A stretch of 64,000 nt of DNA from Leptospira_A soteropolitanensis. GTDB taxonomy: Bacteria; Spirochaetota; Leptospiria; Leptospirales; Leptospiraceae. Positions 17,550 through 24,670 of this stretch are shown piece after piece. Every line of letters starts with the position of its first letter. The stretch's first letter is position 1. Made by a program: the position numbers and the translations under genes. The stretch lies in the NCBI RefSeq assembly GCF_026151335.1, contig NZ_JAMQPP010000001.1; one strand, given 5' to 3'. The notes under the pieces were generated by a model. It saw nothing but the letters and a program-made list of their open reading frames with translations, ran no database searches and was not told where the DNA came from.

Positions 17550-19388
17550 ATGAATATTTCTAAAGGTTATTTCTATTTTCTATTGTTAGCGGTTTTATTA
17601 CCGCTAACAATACCAAAAGCAGAGCCGACAGAACCACAAAATTCCGAAGGAACTGTTAAAACACCCAAACCTTATGTTTCTACAATGAAAGAAAAAGGGA
17701 TCGATCCTGAATACAATCGACATATGTTTGTTGAACCAGAATTGTCCAAACATTCTGCAAACTCTCAACAATTTTGGTTAAACGACGTATTACGTTTTGG
17801 ATTGTATCTTAGGCCAAGACAAGAATCCAGATACAACTTAGATTTTAATGCATCTGACAAAGGTTATATTGACAGGACCCTACAAACGTCTTCGATTTAT
17901 TTTATTTTTGATCCGAGCCCTTATGTCCAAGCAAAGGTGACACTTCAAGACGCTCGAGTTTGGGGAGGGGAATCCCCTGCTTCCTCTGGCGATATACGAG
18001 CCAATTTCTTTAGTAATACAGCCGATCTCTATTCAAAAAATCAAACAAACGCAGTGTCGTTAAATCAAACTGGTATCAGAGAAGCATTCGTAACCATCAA
18101 CCAACTGCCCTTACAATCTAAATTACAGTTAGGAAGACAAATTTGGGCATACGGTGACCAACGAATCATTGGTGGAGGGAACTGGACAGTCAACGGCCTA
18201 TCCTTTGACGGAGCAAGGCTTATGTTCAATTACGACCAATTAAAAATTCACTTTTTGATGGCCAGACCTTACTGGACACAAAGTGGAACGAATGGTGTCG
18301 TTTCTGCAAACGACCCTAAACTCAATTCGGCAGCTACTGGTACAGACACTACTTTAGTCGGAACCTATAATAGTTTTACGATCCCTGACTGGGTGACTTT
18401 GGACCTTTATAGTTTAGGAGTGGTTCGGAAATGGAAAAAAAATCCAACCAATCCGATCACAGGTTTACCAGCATCATCCAACGATGATCCTCTTGCCGCC
18501 AATAGAAGTAGGCAAAACCAAAATTTAATTACTTCTGGATTCCGTCTGACCAATCGAACCAAAGGAAATTTTCTCCCTGAAGAAAAGTCTTGGGATTTTA
18601 CTTGGGAATCTGCCTTCCAAATGGGAACAAGTGGAAGGAGAATCCAAGATCCATATCTAAAAGAATATCTTCCCAATGAATATGACAATGTAAGAACCGA
18701 AAGGGAAAAGTATACAGGGCAAATGCACGTCTTCCAAACTGGATATACTTTCTTCAAGAAACTTCGATTAGGTGGGCAAGTGTTATATGCTTCTGGTGAT
18801 AAAAATAGAGCAGATGCATCTATATCTACCTTCCAGACTTTAGCCAATCCAAGATTCGGGGTGATTCCTTATTTTAATAGTGTCGCTGGGATCTCCGAAA
18901 ATATCAACGCACAGAATCTCTACTCAAAATCTGTTAGTATCAGTTATAAAACCGACTCCTTTGGAGAATTCCAAGTCACCTATTTTCAAAATGATAAGGC
19001 AGAAAAACAAGATGCTTGGTATGCGATCAGTGGTGCCGCCAATTCCACAAGTTCCTTAGGAGAAAAAAATCCATACCCTGTATCCTCTGACAAAGGTAGT
19101 ACAGAAAATTATTCTAATAATTCTTACTCCTCGCCTTATGCTCTGGGAAAACGAATTTATACAGAGGTAGATTTGACTTGGCACGGACAAATTAATGATT
19201 TTGTTTCTTTGTGGATGGGTTTTGGGTATTTAAATGCCGGAGATTCAGTTCGTAATTATCGAAACAGTAAACTCCAATACAATGCCACTACACAGTCTTT
19301 CGAGTGGAACCAAAACTACTTACAAGGTAAAAACCAATTGGCTCGTGACGCCTACATTGCCTATGCCCAAATCAACGCTGCTTTTTAA
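17550..19388 (+). CDS. Outer-membrane porin, alginate-export-like beta-barrel
   Basis: 612 residues with a signal peptide (about 1-26), a Pro/Glu-rich linker and a long beta-barrel. The barrel has the aromatic-ended strand pattern seen in alginate-export and similar porins (LRFGLYLRPRQESRYN, VQAKVTLQDARVWGG, KLQLGRQIWAYGDQR). The protein ends in AYAQINAAF with a terminal Phe, as expected for assembly by the BAM complex. AAGGAG lies 8 nt upstream of the ATG. It follows the SbtA-like gene by 37 nt and may provide the outer-membrane route for the same solute. A perfect 12-bp inverted repeat lies inside the signal-peptide codons. Confidence 0.8.
   Translation: MNISKGYFYFLLLAVLLPLTIPKAEPTEPQNSEGTVKTPKPYVSTMKEKGIDPEYNRHMFVEPELSKHSANSQQFWLNDVLRFGLYLRPRQESRYNLDFNASDKGYIDRTLQTSSIYFIFDPSPYVQAKVTLQDARVWGGESPASSGDIRANFFSNTADLYSKNQTNAVSLNQTGIREAFVTINQLPLQSKLQLGRQIWAYGDQRIIGGGNWTVNGLSFDGARLMFNYDQLKIHFLMARPYWTQSGTNGVVSANDPKLNSAATGTDTTLVGTYNSFTIPDWVTLDLYSLGVVRKWKKNPTNPITGLPASSNDDPLAANRSRQNQNLITSGFRLTNRTKGNFLPEEKSWDFTWESAFQMGTSGRRIQDPYLKEYLPNEYDNVRTEREKYTGQMHVFQTGYTFFKKLRLGGQVLYASGDKNRADASISTFQTLANPRFGVIPYFNSVAGISENINAQNLYSKSVSISYKTDSFGEFQVTYFQNDKAEKQDAWYAISGAANSTSSLGEKNPYPVSSDKGSTENYSNNSYSSPYALGKRIYTEVDLTWHGQINDFVSLWMGFGYLNAGDSVRNYRNSKLQYNATTQSFEWNQNYLQGKNQLARDAYIAYAQINAAF
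17581..17612 (+). repeat. Perfect 12-bp inverted repeat inside the porin signal-peptide codons
   Basis: TATTGTTAGCGG (17581-17592) and CCGCTAACAATA (17601-17612) are exact reverse complements around an 8-nt loop, starting 31 nt after the A of the porin ATG. In RNA this is a stable hairpin just inside the coding region, where it could slow early translation. In DNA it is a possible operator. No T run follows in a terminator-like arrangement. Confidence 0.7.
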
Positions 19389-19448
19389 GAAAAACGTTCG
19401 ATTTTTAGCTGGATTTGAATATTATGGAGGTCAGACCGATTCAAATCC

Positions 19449-20072
19449 ATGTTGGAAGCTTCAAACAAACAAAGACGGATTCGCAATAGCCTCTCTCGTG
19501 AGGAAATTAGGAACGTATCCCTTCTGATTTTAAAAGAAGAAGGACTGGATGGTCTCTCTATGCGAAAGATTGCCAACCGACTTGGTTGCAGTGTCGCCAG
19601 TCCATATTCCTACTATGAAAGCCAAATTGACCTTGTACAAGACTTAATTAGGTCGGGTGAGGACGAACTCCTCTCCATGTTAAAAAAAGCAAGTGCGGAA
19701 GTAGATTCTAATTCTGCATTCCAACAACTGGCTGCCATTGCCCGCGCTTATTTCAACTTCGCAAGTAACAACCGAGAATTACACAAAGTTATGTTTGTAA
19801 CTGACTACGGTGGTGTACATCGAAAGGCTTTTCCGCAATTACCGAAAAGTTATCGTTTCTTTTTAGAAACAGTTCGTATTGGATTTGAATCTGGAGAAAT
19901 TCCTTACCCAAAAAACGAATACCCAGCCATTGCCAGAATGATGTGGAGTTGGATGTACGGAGTGATTGTTTTGGACATGACAGGAATGCTTAGAAAAAGG
20001 AAAGGCTCAGGAAATCCCATTGAGGAAGGGATTTCCTATTTTCAAAAACTTTTGAGCAAAAAAGCAAGCTAA
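19449..20072 (+). CDS. TetR family transcriptional regulator
   Basis: 207 residues with the TetR helix-turn-helix in the first 60 (GLSMRKIANRLGCSVASPYSYYES) and a C-terminal domain of the type with a conserved Trp/Met-rich segment (ARMMWSWMYGVIVLDMTG). It lies 60 nt downstream of the porin gene and may belong to the same transcription unit. The only in-frame ATG available is 19449. The nearest ribosome-binding sequence (GGAGG) lies 18 nt upstream, so initiation may be weak. A GGTCAGACC palindrome (19429-19437) sits between the two and could be an autoregulatory site. The last 4 nt overlap the opposing acyltransferase gene. Confidence 0.85.
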   Translation: MLEASNKQRRIRNSLSREEIRNVSLLILKEEGLDGLSMRKIANRLGCSVASPYSYYESQIDLVQDLIRSGEDELLSMLKKASAEVDSNSAFQQLAAIARAYFNFASNNRELHKVMFVTDYGGVHRKAFPQLPKSYRFFLETVRIGFESGEIPYPKNEYPAIARMMWSWMYGVIVLDMTGMLRKRKGSGNPIEEGISYFQKLLSKKAS

Positions 20073-20827
20073 CTTACGCTTGGTGAGATTTCCAATCCAT
20101 CATTTTCATCGTCTAAAATTTTTTCTGCTTCGTTCGTAACTAGTATAGAAGTCCCTTTGTCTTTTAATCGAATCAGTTCACTTCGAATGTAATTGATTGT
20201 TTCAGGTGCATCGGTCACTTCCCAAATTGGATTCCCAACTGACATTCGAATGGGTTTATTCATATTGTATGCATCCAAATACAAAGGAACAATTGGTAAA
20301 TTATAACGTTTGCTAAGAACAACCATACCGGGATAAAGTTTACGACTTTTTCTAAATCCACGATACCAAGAACCTTCAGGAAAAATTCCAATTCCTAAAT
20401 TCCCACGACCAATTCTACGTTTAAAATCTTTAATGGTAACAGGATCCGATTCACTTCGATTGAGTGGAATTAAATCAATAGATTTAACAATTCCTTTTAC
20501 CATTTGTTCTTTTCTATACAACCATTTCCTTTTTTTTCCTTTATTGGGAATTCCAGAATCATAACTTGTAAGTGCTGTTGTATAAATTCCATATCGTTTG
20601 AGAACACCACGAATTACAAAAGCATCGTAAGGCATTGTAATTACTTTCAAAAATTTGTTTCTTGGTTTAATATGATTAGAAATAAAGATTATGGATTTTC
20701 CGTTTAACTTACGCAAGACATGGTCATTTTGAATTTCAACTTTTTTATTTCCATACTTCAATCGCATTGGTTTGACCACTATCCACATAAGCATAAATCC
20801 GATGGATCTTCCCACATAATAGAACAT
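20069..20827 (-). CDS. PlsC-like 1-acyl-glycerol-phosphate acyltransferase family protein
   Basis: 252 residues. Acyltransferase family members carry an NHxxxxD block and an EGS/EGT block. Here the first is altered (IIFISNHIKPRNKF, His kept, Asp replaced by Lys or shifted) and the second is clear (GIFPEGSWYRGFRKSR), followed by LPIVPLYLDAYN. The protein most likely transfers an acyl group to a lipid precursor at the cytoplasmic membrane face, but the changed first block makes the exact reaction uncertain. It is transcribed alone, toward the TetR gene, with a 4-nt tail overlap. Confidence 0.72.
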   Translation of the reverse strand: MFYYVGRSIGFMLMWIVVKPMRLKYGNKKVEIQNDHVLRKLNGKSIIFISNHIKPRNKFLKVITMPYDAFVIRGVLKRYGIYTTALTSYDSGIPNKGKKRKWLYRKEQMVKGIVKSIDLIPLNRSESDPVTIKDFKRRIGRGNLGIGIFPEGSWYRGFRKSRKLYPGMVVLSKRYNLPIVPLYLDAYNMNKPIRMSVGNPIWEVTDAPETINYIRSELIRLKDKGTSILVTNEAEKILDDENDGLEISPSVS

Positions 20828-20878
20828 AACTTTTCCTCTTAATTGGTATGTGCCCCAAATCCAGATTTGGTTGCAAAA

Positions 20879-20983
20879 GTTTACCGAGGATTTTCGCTAC
20901 AATTTCAAGTCATTTCTGTTTCAATTTCCTATCCATGTTTCTAAAAATAATGGCTTTAAAAATTTGACATTTCCTCGGTAAAC
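20879..20983. repeat. Two inverted 12-bp sites flanking a divergent promoter region
   Basis: GTTTACCGAGGA (20879-20890) and TCCTCGGTAAAC (20972-20983) are perfect reverse complements 81 nt apart. One arm lies in front of the acyltransferase gene. The other lies directly after a TTGACA box (20964-20969) that could drive the riboswitch RNA. This suggests one regulator binding in mirrored positions at two divergent promoters. The distance is too large for a simple RNA hairpin terminator. Confidence 0.5.
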
Positions 20984-20984
20984 G

Positions 20985-21110
20985 AAACTCTGGAAATTAC
21001 CTTCTGGGAGGAAACAGGTGTAATTCCTGTGCTGACCCGCAACTGTAATCCAAATCAAAGTTTGGTGAGCCAGATCTTCCCCGTAAAGTCTACCTCGTGG
21101 TTATGGAACT
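20985..21110 (+). ncRNA. Cobalamin (B12) riboswitch
   Basis: The conserved aptamer core is readable: GGGAGGAAACAGGTGTAATTCC with GTGCTGACCCGCAACTGTAA (21006-21047) and the B12-box region GGTGAGCCAGATC (21064-21076), in the right order and spacing for the AdoCbl-type riboswitch. Outer boundaries are estimated. It lies about 180 nt before the first of two lipoprotein genes on the same strand, so it should control them, normally turning them off when B12 is abundant. No TonB-dependent BtuB receptor follows, unlike the usual arrangement. Confidence 0.9.
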
Positions 21111-21150
21111 TTACACACTGATTTCAAATGTCCTCCATTTGGATACAGGG

Positions 21151-21169
21151 GCCCCGAAGGCATCGGGGC
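21151..21169 (+). promoter_or_regulatory. GC-rich hairpin downstream of the B12 aptamer
   Basis: GCCCCGA (21151-21157) pairs with TCGGGGC (21163-21169) across a 5-nt loop. It is the only GC-rich hairpin in the leader. It is not followed by a T run, so it is not an intrinsic terminator. It may be part of the riboswitch expression platform or a stabilising stem. Confidence 0.5.
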
Positions 21170-21257
21170 ACCCGAAACAATCAAAACAATATTTATGTTT
21201 TAGGATTCCACCGCACAGGACCTAACAGCTATTTGTTGATTATTGAATCGGAGTTCC

Positions 21258-21278
21258 CCTAAATTTTTACCCATTAGG
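21258..21278 (+). promoter_or_regulatory. Possible Shine-Dalgarno-sequestering stem of the B12 riboswitch
   Basis: CCTAA (21258-21262) can pair with TTAGG (21274-21278), which is part of the TTAGGAG ribosome-binding site of the lipoprotein gene at 21287. A second CCTAA lies at 21221-21225 and could compete. This would fit translational control, but the stem is only 5 bp and was found by eye. Confidence 0.35.
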
Positions 21279-21286
21279 AGACTTCT

Positions 21287-21919
21287 ATGAATCGTACACT
21301 TAAAACCACTGCCCTTTCCCTGATTTTACTCGCACAAATCATTGCATGCCAAACAGAAAAACAAGTATCAGAATCAGATGCTAATAACAAATTATTACTT
21401 GGTCTTGCTGTTGGAAGTGCCCTCTCTACCTCTTTTTTATTGGATTATAACGGACAGTGGAACGCAGGTTATACTTATAATTCCAGTGGACAATTAACGG
21501 GAACACCAACTGGCCGACTCATCATTGCAACAAACGCTGATGGGTCTGGAAGTATCATTTCCGGATTTGACACGACCCCAACCTACGGTGCTGGTGGAGG
21601 AGATACAACTTATCGAATTCTTTCTTTTGACAAAGCCACTCGCAGACTTTATTACCAAAATACTCCAGGCAATAATAACTGGACCAAATCTTCTTTTGGA
21701 AGAATTGATTATACCCCGGTCACTACTTCTGGATGTGAACTTGGTGCCGCAAAATGTTTTTATTTTTGCGAATTGATTTCAGGAAAAGCAACACTGGCAG
21801 AAGTGCAAGCAAGTACGGTTACTAGTAATCCAACAAATTATGCCACCAATGGTTGTGGTGGGTATACTTTCAGTAGAGCACTTTCAAGAACTGAAAACTC
21901 AACTTGGACTGGACTTTAA
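21287..21919 (+). CDS. Riboswitch-controlled lipoprotein of unknown function
   Basis: 210 residues. The signal peptide ends in the lipobox-like IIAC (Cys21), so the protein is a lipoprotein. The mature part is Gly/Ser/Thr/Asn-rich and looks all-beta (YNGQWNAGYTYNSSGQLTG). It has four cysteines in the C-terminal third (near residues 149, 155, 159 and 189) that could form disulfides. I do not recognise the family. TAGGAG lies 8 nt before the ATG. It is the first gene behind the cobalamin riboswitch and precedes a second lipoprotein gene by 28 nt, so a role in capturing or handling B12 at the cell surface is a reasonable hypothesis. Confidence 0.75.
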   Translation: MNRTLKTTALSLILLAQIIACQTEKQVSESDANNKLLLGLAVGSALSTSFLLDYNGQWNAGYTYNSSGQLTGTPTGRLIIATNADGSGSIISGFDTTPTYGAGGGDTTYRILSFDKATRRLYYQNTPGNNNWTKSSFGRIDYTPVTTSGCELGAAKCFYFCELISGKATLAEVQASTVTSNPTNYATNGCGGYTFSRALSRTENSTWTGL

Positions 21920-21947
21920 GAATTAGTTTCGAATATTGGGGGATGTG

Positions 21948-22802
21948 ATGCAATTACTTACAAGATTTAAAATTTCTGGTTATTTATTTCTTTGGGTTCT
22001 TGCGTATTTCTCCCATTGCAAAAATTCTTCCTCTTCGGGCGAGAACCTAGCCGCTTTATTACCTTTACTGAATTTAACATCCGATTTGAATTTCTGTCCA
22101 AAATCCCCACTTCCTTCTGAAATCCAAATTGCAACAACAGTCGTTAGTGCGAGTGCCAATGTCTCTGGTTTTTCGGACAAAAACAAAGCAATCAATGGAA
22201 TTTGTGGCTCCGGAGATCTTGTAGGCTCTTTGGATGTTTATGCATTAGACATCACAGGACCAGGCGCCTCCATCGTTCTTAGTTGGGGAGGAAAAACGGT
22301 AAAAAATGTTACGGGTGACGACTTCATCGTTTATGACAATAGTTTTCGAATTTCGGACGAGTCCAATACCTATGCAATGGATCCTTCTGTGATCCAAGTG
22401 TCGATTGATAATACAAATTTTTGTGGATTTAATCCAAGTTATACGGGCGGTGGAGTCAATATAATGAATAGTTGGAACCGGTTTGGAGGATTACGACCTG
22501 TTTATTATAATATGAGTACAAAACCATTCACGAATTTAGAACTATTTACCAAAACCAATGGTTCCTTTTTGTTAGGTGGCGGTGATGGATTCGATTTGGA
22601 AGATTTAGATCCAAATGATCCGAATGATACAGGTTGTGACTCAAACTTAGTAGACACGATCAGGGCCAGTGGTTTCAAATTTCTGAAAATTACTTCAGCA
22701 GCAGAAGTGAATAACCCAAACACAGGGAGTAAATTCCCTTGGCCTCCAGGCAGTTACAATGGAAGTGATATCGACGGAGTTGTCGCTCGCGAACTCCAAT
22801 GA
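21948..22802 (+). CDS. Second riboswitch-linked lipoprotein
   Basis: 284 residues from the ATG at 21948, which has GGGGG 5 nt upstream. An in-frame TTG at 21936 overlaps that ribosome-binding site and is unlikely. The signal peptide ends in YFSHC (Cys24). The mature protein has a beta-sandwich-like pattern: IVLSWGGKTVKNVTGDDFIVYDNSF, here split by eye into a strand ending in a glycine turn and an acidic DDFIVYDN strand, then VIQVSIDNTNFCGF and a C-terminal IDGVVARELQ. A similar layout (a field-like strand, then FVVFEN, then a sequence-position strand) occurs in surface proteins I recall near B12 uptake genes in other phyla. That link is from memory and unverified. Confidence 0.75.
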   Translation: MQLLTRFKISGYLFLWVLAYFSHCKNSSSSGENLAALLPLLNLTSDLNFCPKSPLPSEIQIATTVVSASANVSGFSDKNKAINGICGSGDLVGSLDVYALDITGPGASIVLSWGGKTVKNVTGDDFIVYDNSFRISDESNTYAMDPSVIQVSIDNTNFCGFNPSYTGGGVNIMNSWNRFGGLRPVYYNMSTKPFTNLELFTKTNGSFLLGGGDGFDLEDLDPNDPNDTGCDSNLVDTIRASGFKFLKITSAAEVNNPNTGSKFPWPPGSYNGSDIDGVVARELQ

Positions 22803-22946
22803 CGAATAAACGCATGGTCATTATGTCGGATCCATTCTAGTTTCGAAGGTCTACTGAAAAAAACATCAAAAAGAGACCCGTATTTCAGTTGACCGATCTA
22901 AAAAAAAGGTATCTTTATTTAGAACCACTTCTGGCGCGTATTCACT

Positions 22947-23726
22947 TTGAGCGAAAACCTATACACACAAAAAATATCCATCCAGGATGAGATGCCAAGA
23001 TTGTCTGCCCAGGCAAACCTCCTAAAACTCCTCCTTGATCCTTTTTTGGATTCCATTTCCTTTGAAAAGGAATCTGGCCTAGCTTTGGATGCGGGAGCAG
23101 GCCCTGGTGTACTCACTAGTTTCCTGATGAAAAAAAATCCAAACCTCCGGTGGTCTGCCTGCGATATTTCGGAAGAGATGGTGCAATATTGTAAATTGGG
23201 TTATCCAAAAGTAGACTGGAAGGTCTCCGATGTAAGAGCTTTGGATTATCCAGACAATCATTTTGATTTTATTTTTAATTCTATGGTTCTCATCCATATC
23301 AAAGAACCAGAAAAGGCTTTAAAGGAATTCTACCGAGTTTTAAAACCGGGAGGAAAGGTCCTCATCCACTGCCCAAACGATAAATCCTTTACAGGCCCCC
23401 AAGTGCTTTTGGATATGGTAGCCAAACATGCGACCATCCACCCTGCGGACAGGTATGTTATGGAAAAGGTTCCCAACATTATGGAAAAAATGGGCTTTCG
23501 ATTGGTCACAAGAACCGATTTTGTGGCTTCGAATGATGGTAACGATGACAAACCACTTGTGGATTACCCAAAAATTCATTTAGGGATGATGACAGGTTGG
23601 TCTATGATGTCCTTTATGGGACATCCAGAGGGAATGCAGGAATTATATTCCAGGCTCCAATCGGAGTATATGTCCAATCGAGTGAAATTCACTATCAATT
23701 TAGAAACGCATTTATACCAAAAATAA
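22947..23726 (+). CDS. Class I SAM-dependent methyltransferase
   Basis: 259 residues with a Rossmann-type methyltransferase fold. Motif I is ALDAGAGPGVLTSFL (about 46-60), followed by the acidic strand end ACDIS, then DVRALDYPDNHFDFIFNSMV (motif II-like) and LKEFYRVLKPGGKVLIHCP (motif III-like). This is the Methyltransf_11/25 type, whose substrates range from quinones to small metabolites. The substrate is unknown here. The frame opens with TTG at 22947 without a clear ribosome-binding site. The ATG at 22992, with GGA nearby, is an alternative start that would remove 15 residues. It lies 12 nt upstream of the anti-sigma-like gene and probably shares its message. Confidence 0.82.
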   Translation: MSENLYTQKISIQDEMPRLSAQANLLKLLLDPFLDSISFEKESGLALDAGAGPGVLTSFLMKKNPNLRWSACDISEEMVQYCKLGYPKVDWKVSDVRALDYPDNHFDFIFNSMVLIHIKEPEKALKEFYRVLKPGGKVLIHCPNDKSFTGPQVLLDMVAKHATIHPADRYVMEKVPNIMEKMGFRLVTRTDFVASNDGNDDKPLVDYPKIHLGMMTGWSMMSFMGHPEGMQELYSRLQSEYMSNRVKFTINLETHLYQK

Positions 23727-23738
23727 ACGGAGGCAAAA

Positions 23739-24296
23739 TTGAATCAAAAGTCACCCATCATTATCGGGGAATATCACATCATTCCAGAAAATTTGCCTGC
23801 TGATGGCCAACTTCGATTGATCTTTCAACCAATCGATATGACTACGTATTGGAGACGATGCGGACTCACAGCAAACTTTGTTGCAGGATTTTATTCCTAC
23901 TGCTACGAAGCAAGTGAAACCAAAGCCAACTCCCTCTCTACGATCATTAACGAACTTCTTGAAAATGCTTCTAAATTTTCGAAAGCTAGAGAAGGAAGAA
24001 TCAACGTAGAATTAAAACAATACGGAAATCTTTTAAGAATTGATGTTTTAAATGTGGCGTCAAAAACCTTACGAGATAGTTTTGAGCTTTTTGTAAATAA
24101 ACTCTTGTCGGAGAACGTGGAGGAGATGTATTTTTCTACACTCGAAACCAAAGAAGACGGCGATACCAAATCTGGTTTAGGATTACTCATGATGCTAAAA
24201 GACTATCCAGTACGTTTTGGTTATAGTTTCAATGAGATCGATGCCGATACTCATGAAATCACGGTAAGAGCAATTATCAACGTAGAAGAGATATAA
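23739..24296 (+). CDS. Anti-sigma-like HATPase, slr1658/SiaB-type regulator (copy 1)
   Basis: 185 residues, starting with TTG behind a strong GGAGG (5 nt spacing). The ATPase N-box is NELLENASKFS (near 70) and the glycine box is SGLGLLMMLKDYP (near 145), as in GHKL serine kinases. The family signature TTYWRRCGLTANFV precedes them. Proteins of this slr1658-like or DUF6272 group resemble SiaB, the kinase of the SiaABC partner switch. A STAS-like gene follows after 13 nt and is the natural substrate. A paralogue is encoded at 28446-29030, sharing the YWRR and DYPV blocks. Confidence 0.78.
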   Translation: MNQKSPIIIGEYHIIPENLPADGQLRLIFQPIDMTTYWRRCGLTANFVAGFYSYCYEASETKANSLSTIINELLENASKFSKAREGRINVELKQYGNLLRIDVLNVASKTLRDSFELFVNKLLSENVEEMYFSTLETKEDGDTKSGLGLLMMLKDYPVRFGYSFNEIDADTHEITVRAIINVEEI

Positions 24297-24309
24297 TAGG
24301 CGAAGCTTC

Positions 24310-24657
24310 ATGGAAATCAAAGACTTAGATTACAATATACAATACGACGAAGCCACCAAAACTGTCAAATTTGCAGGCTCCATCCGATTGCAGAACTTAC
24401 CCGCTTATGAACCTATTAAATTATTTTTAAGAGATGTTGCGAAACTTTGCCAAGGTTCTTCCTTAACGATGGACTTCAGAGATTTACAGTTTGTAAACAG
24501 TTCGGGAATCACTACCCTCTCTATGTTCATTATTGATTCAAGGAAAAGTGCAGCGTACCAAATCAAAATCCAAGGATCTTTAAATATTTCTTGGCAATCA
24601 AAATCCCTTTCTAATTTCAAAAAGCTTTGGGATCAGGTAGTTTTGGATATAAACTAA
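24310..24657 (+). CDS. STAS-like anti-anti-sigma regulator, slr1659 type
   Basis: 115 residues forming a single STAS-like domain. The segment SLTMDFRDLQFVNSSGITTL contains the position at which SpoIIAA-type proteins are phosphorylated (NSSG, near residue 61), so a phosphorylatable Ser is present. It would be phosphorylated by the adjacent HATPase and dephosphorylated by the SpoIIE-type phosphatase encoded 1.3 kb away. In the Sia system the analogous protein binds and activates a cyclase. It lies 13 nt after the ATPase gene and converges with the GNAT/cNMP gene. Confidence 0.78.
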   Translation: MEIKDLDYNIQYDEATKTVKFAGSIRLQNLPAYEPIKLFLRDVAKLCQGSSLTMDFRDLQFVNSSGITTLSMFIIDSRKSAAYQIKIQGSLNISWQSKSLSNFKKLWDQVVLDIN

Positions 24658-24670
24658 TAATTGATTTTTA

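Noticed and set aside
21151..21169. Rho-independent terminator in the B12 leader
   Set aside because: The GC-rich hairpin is not followed by a T run.
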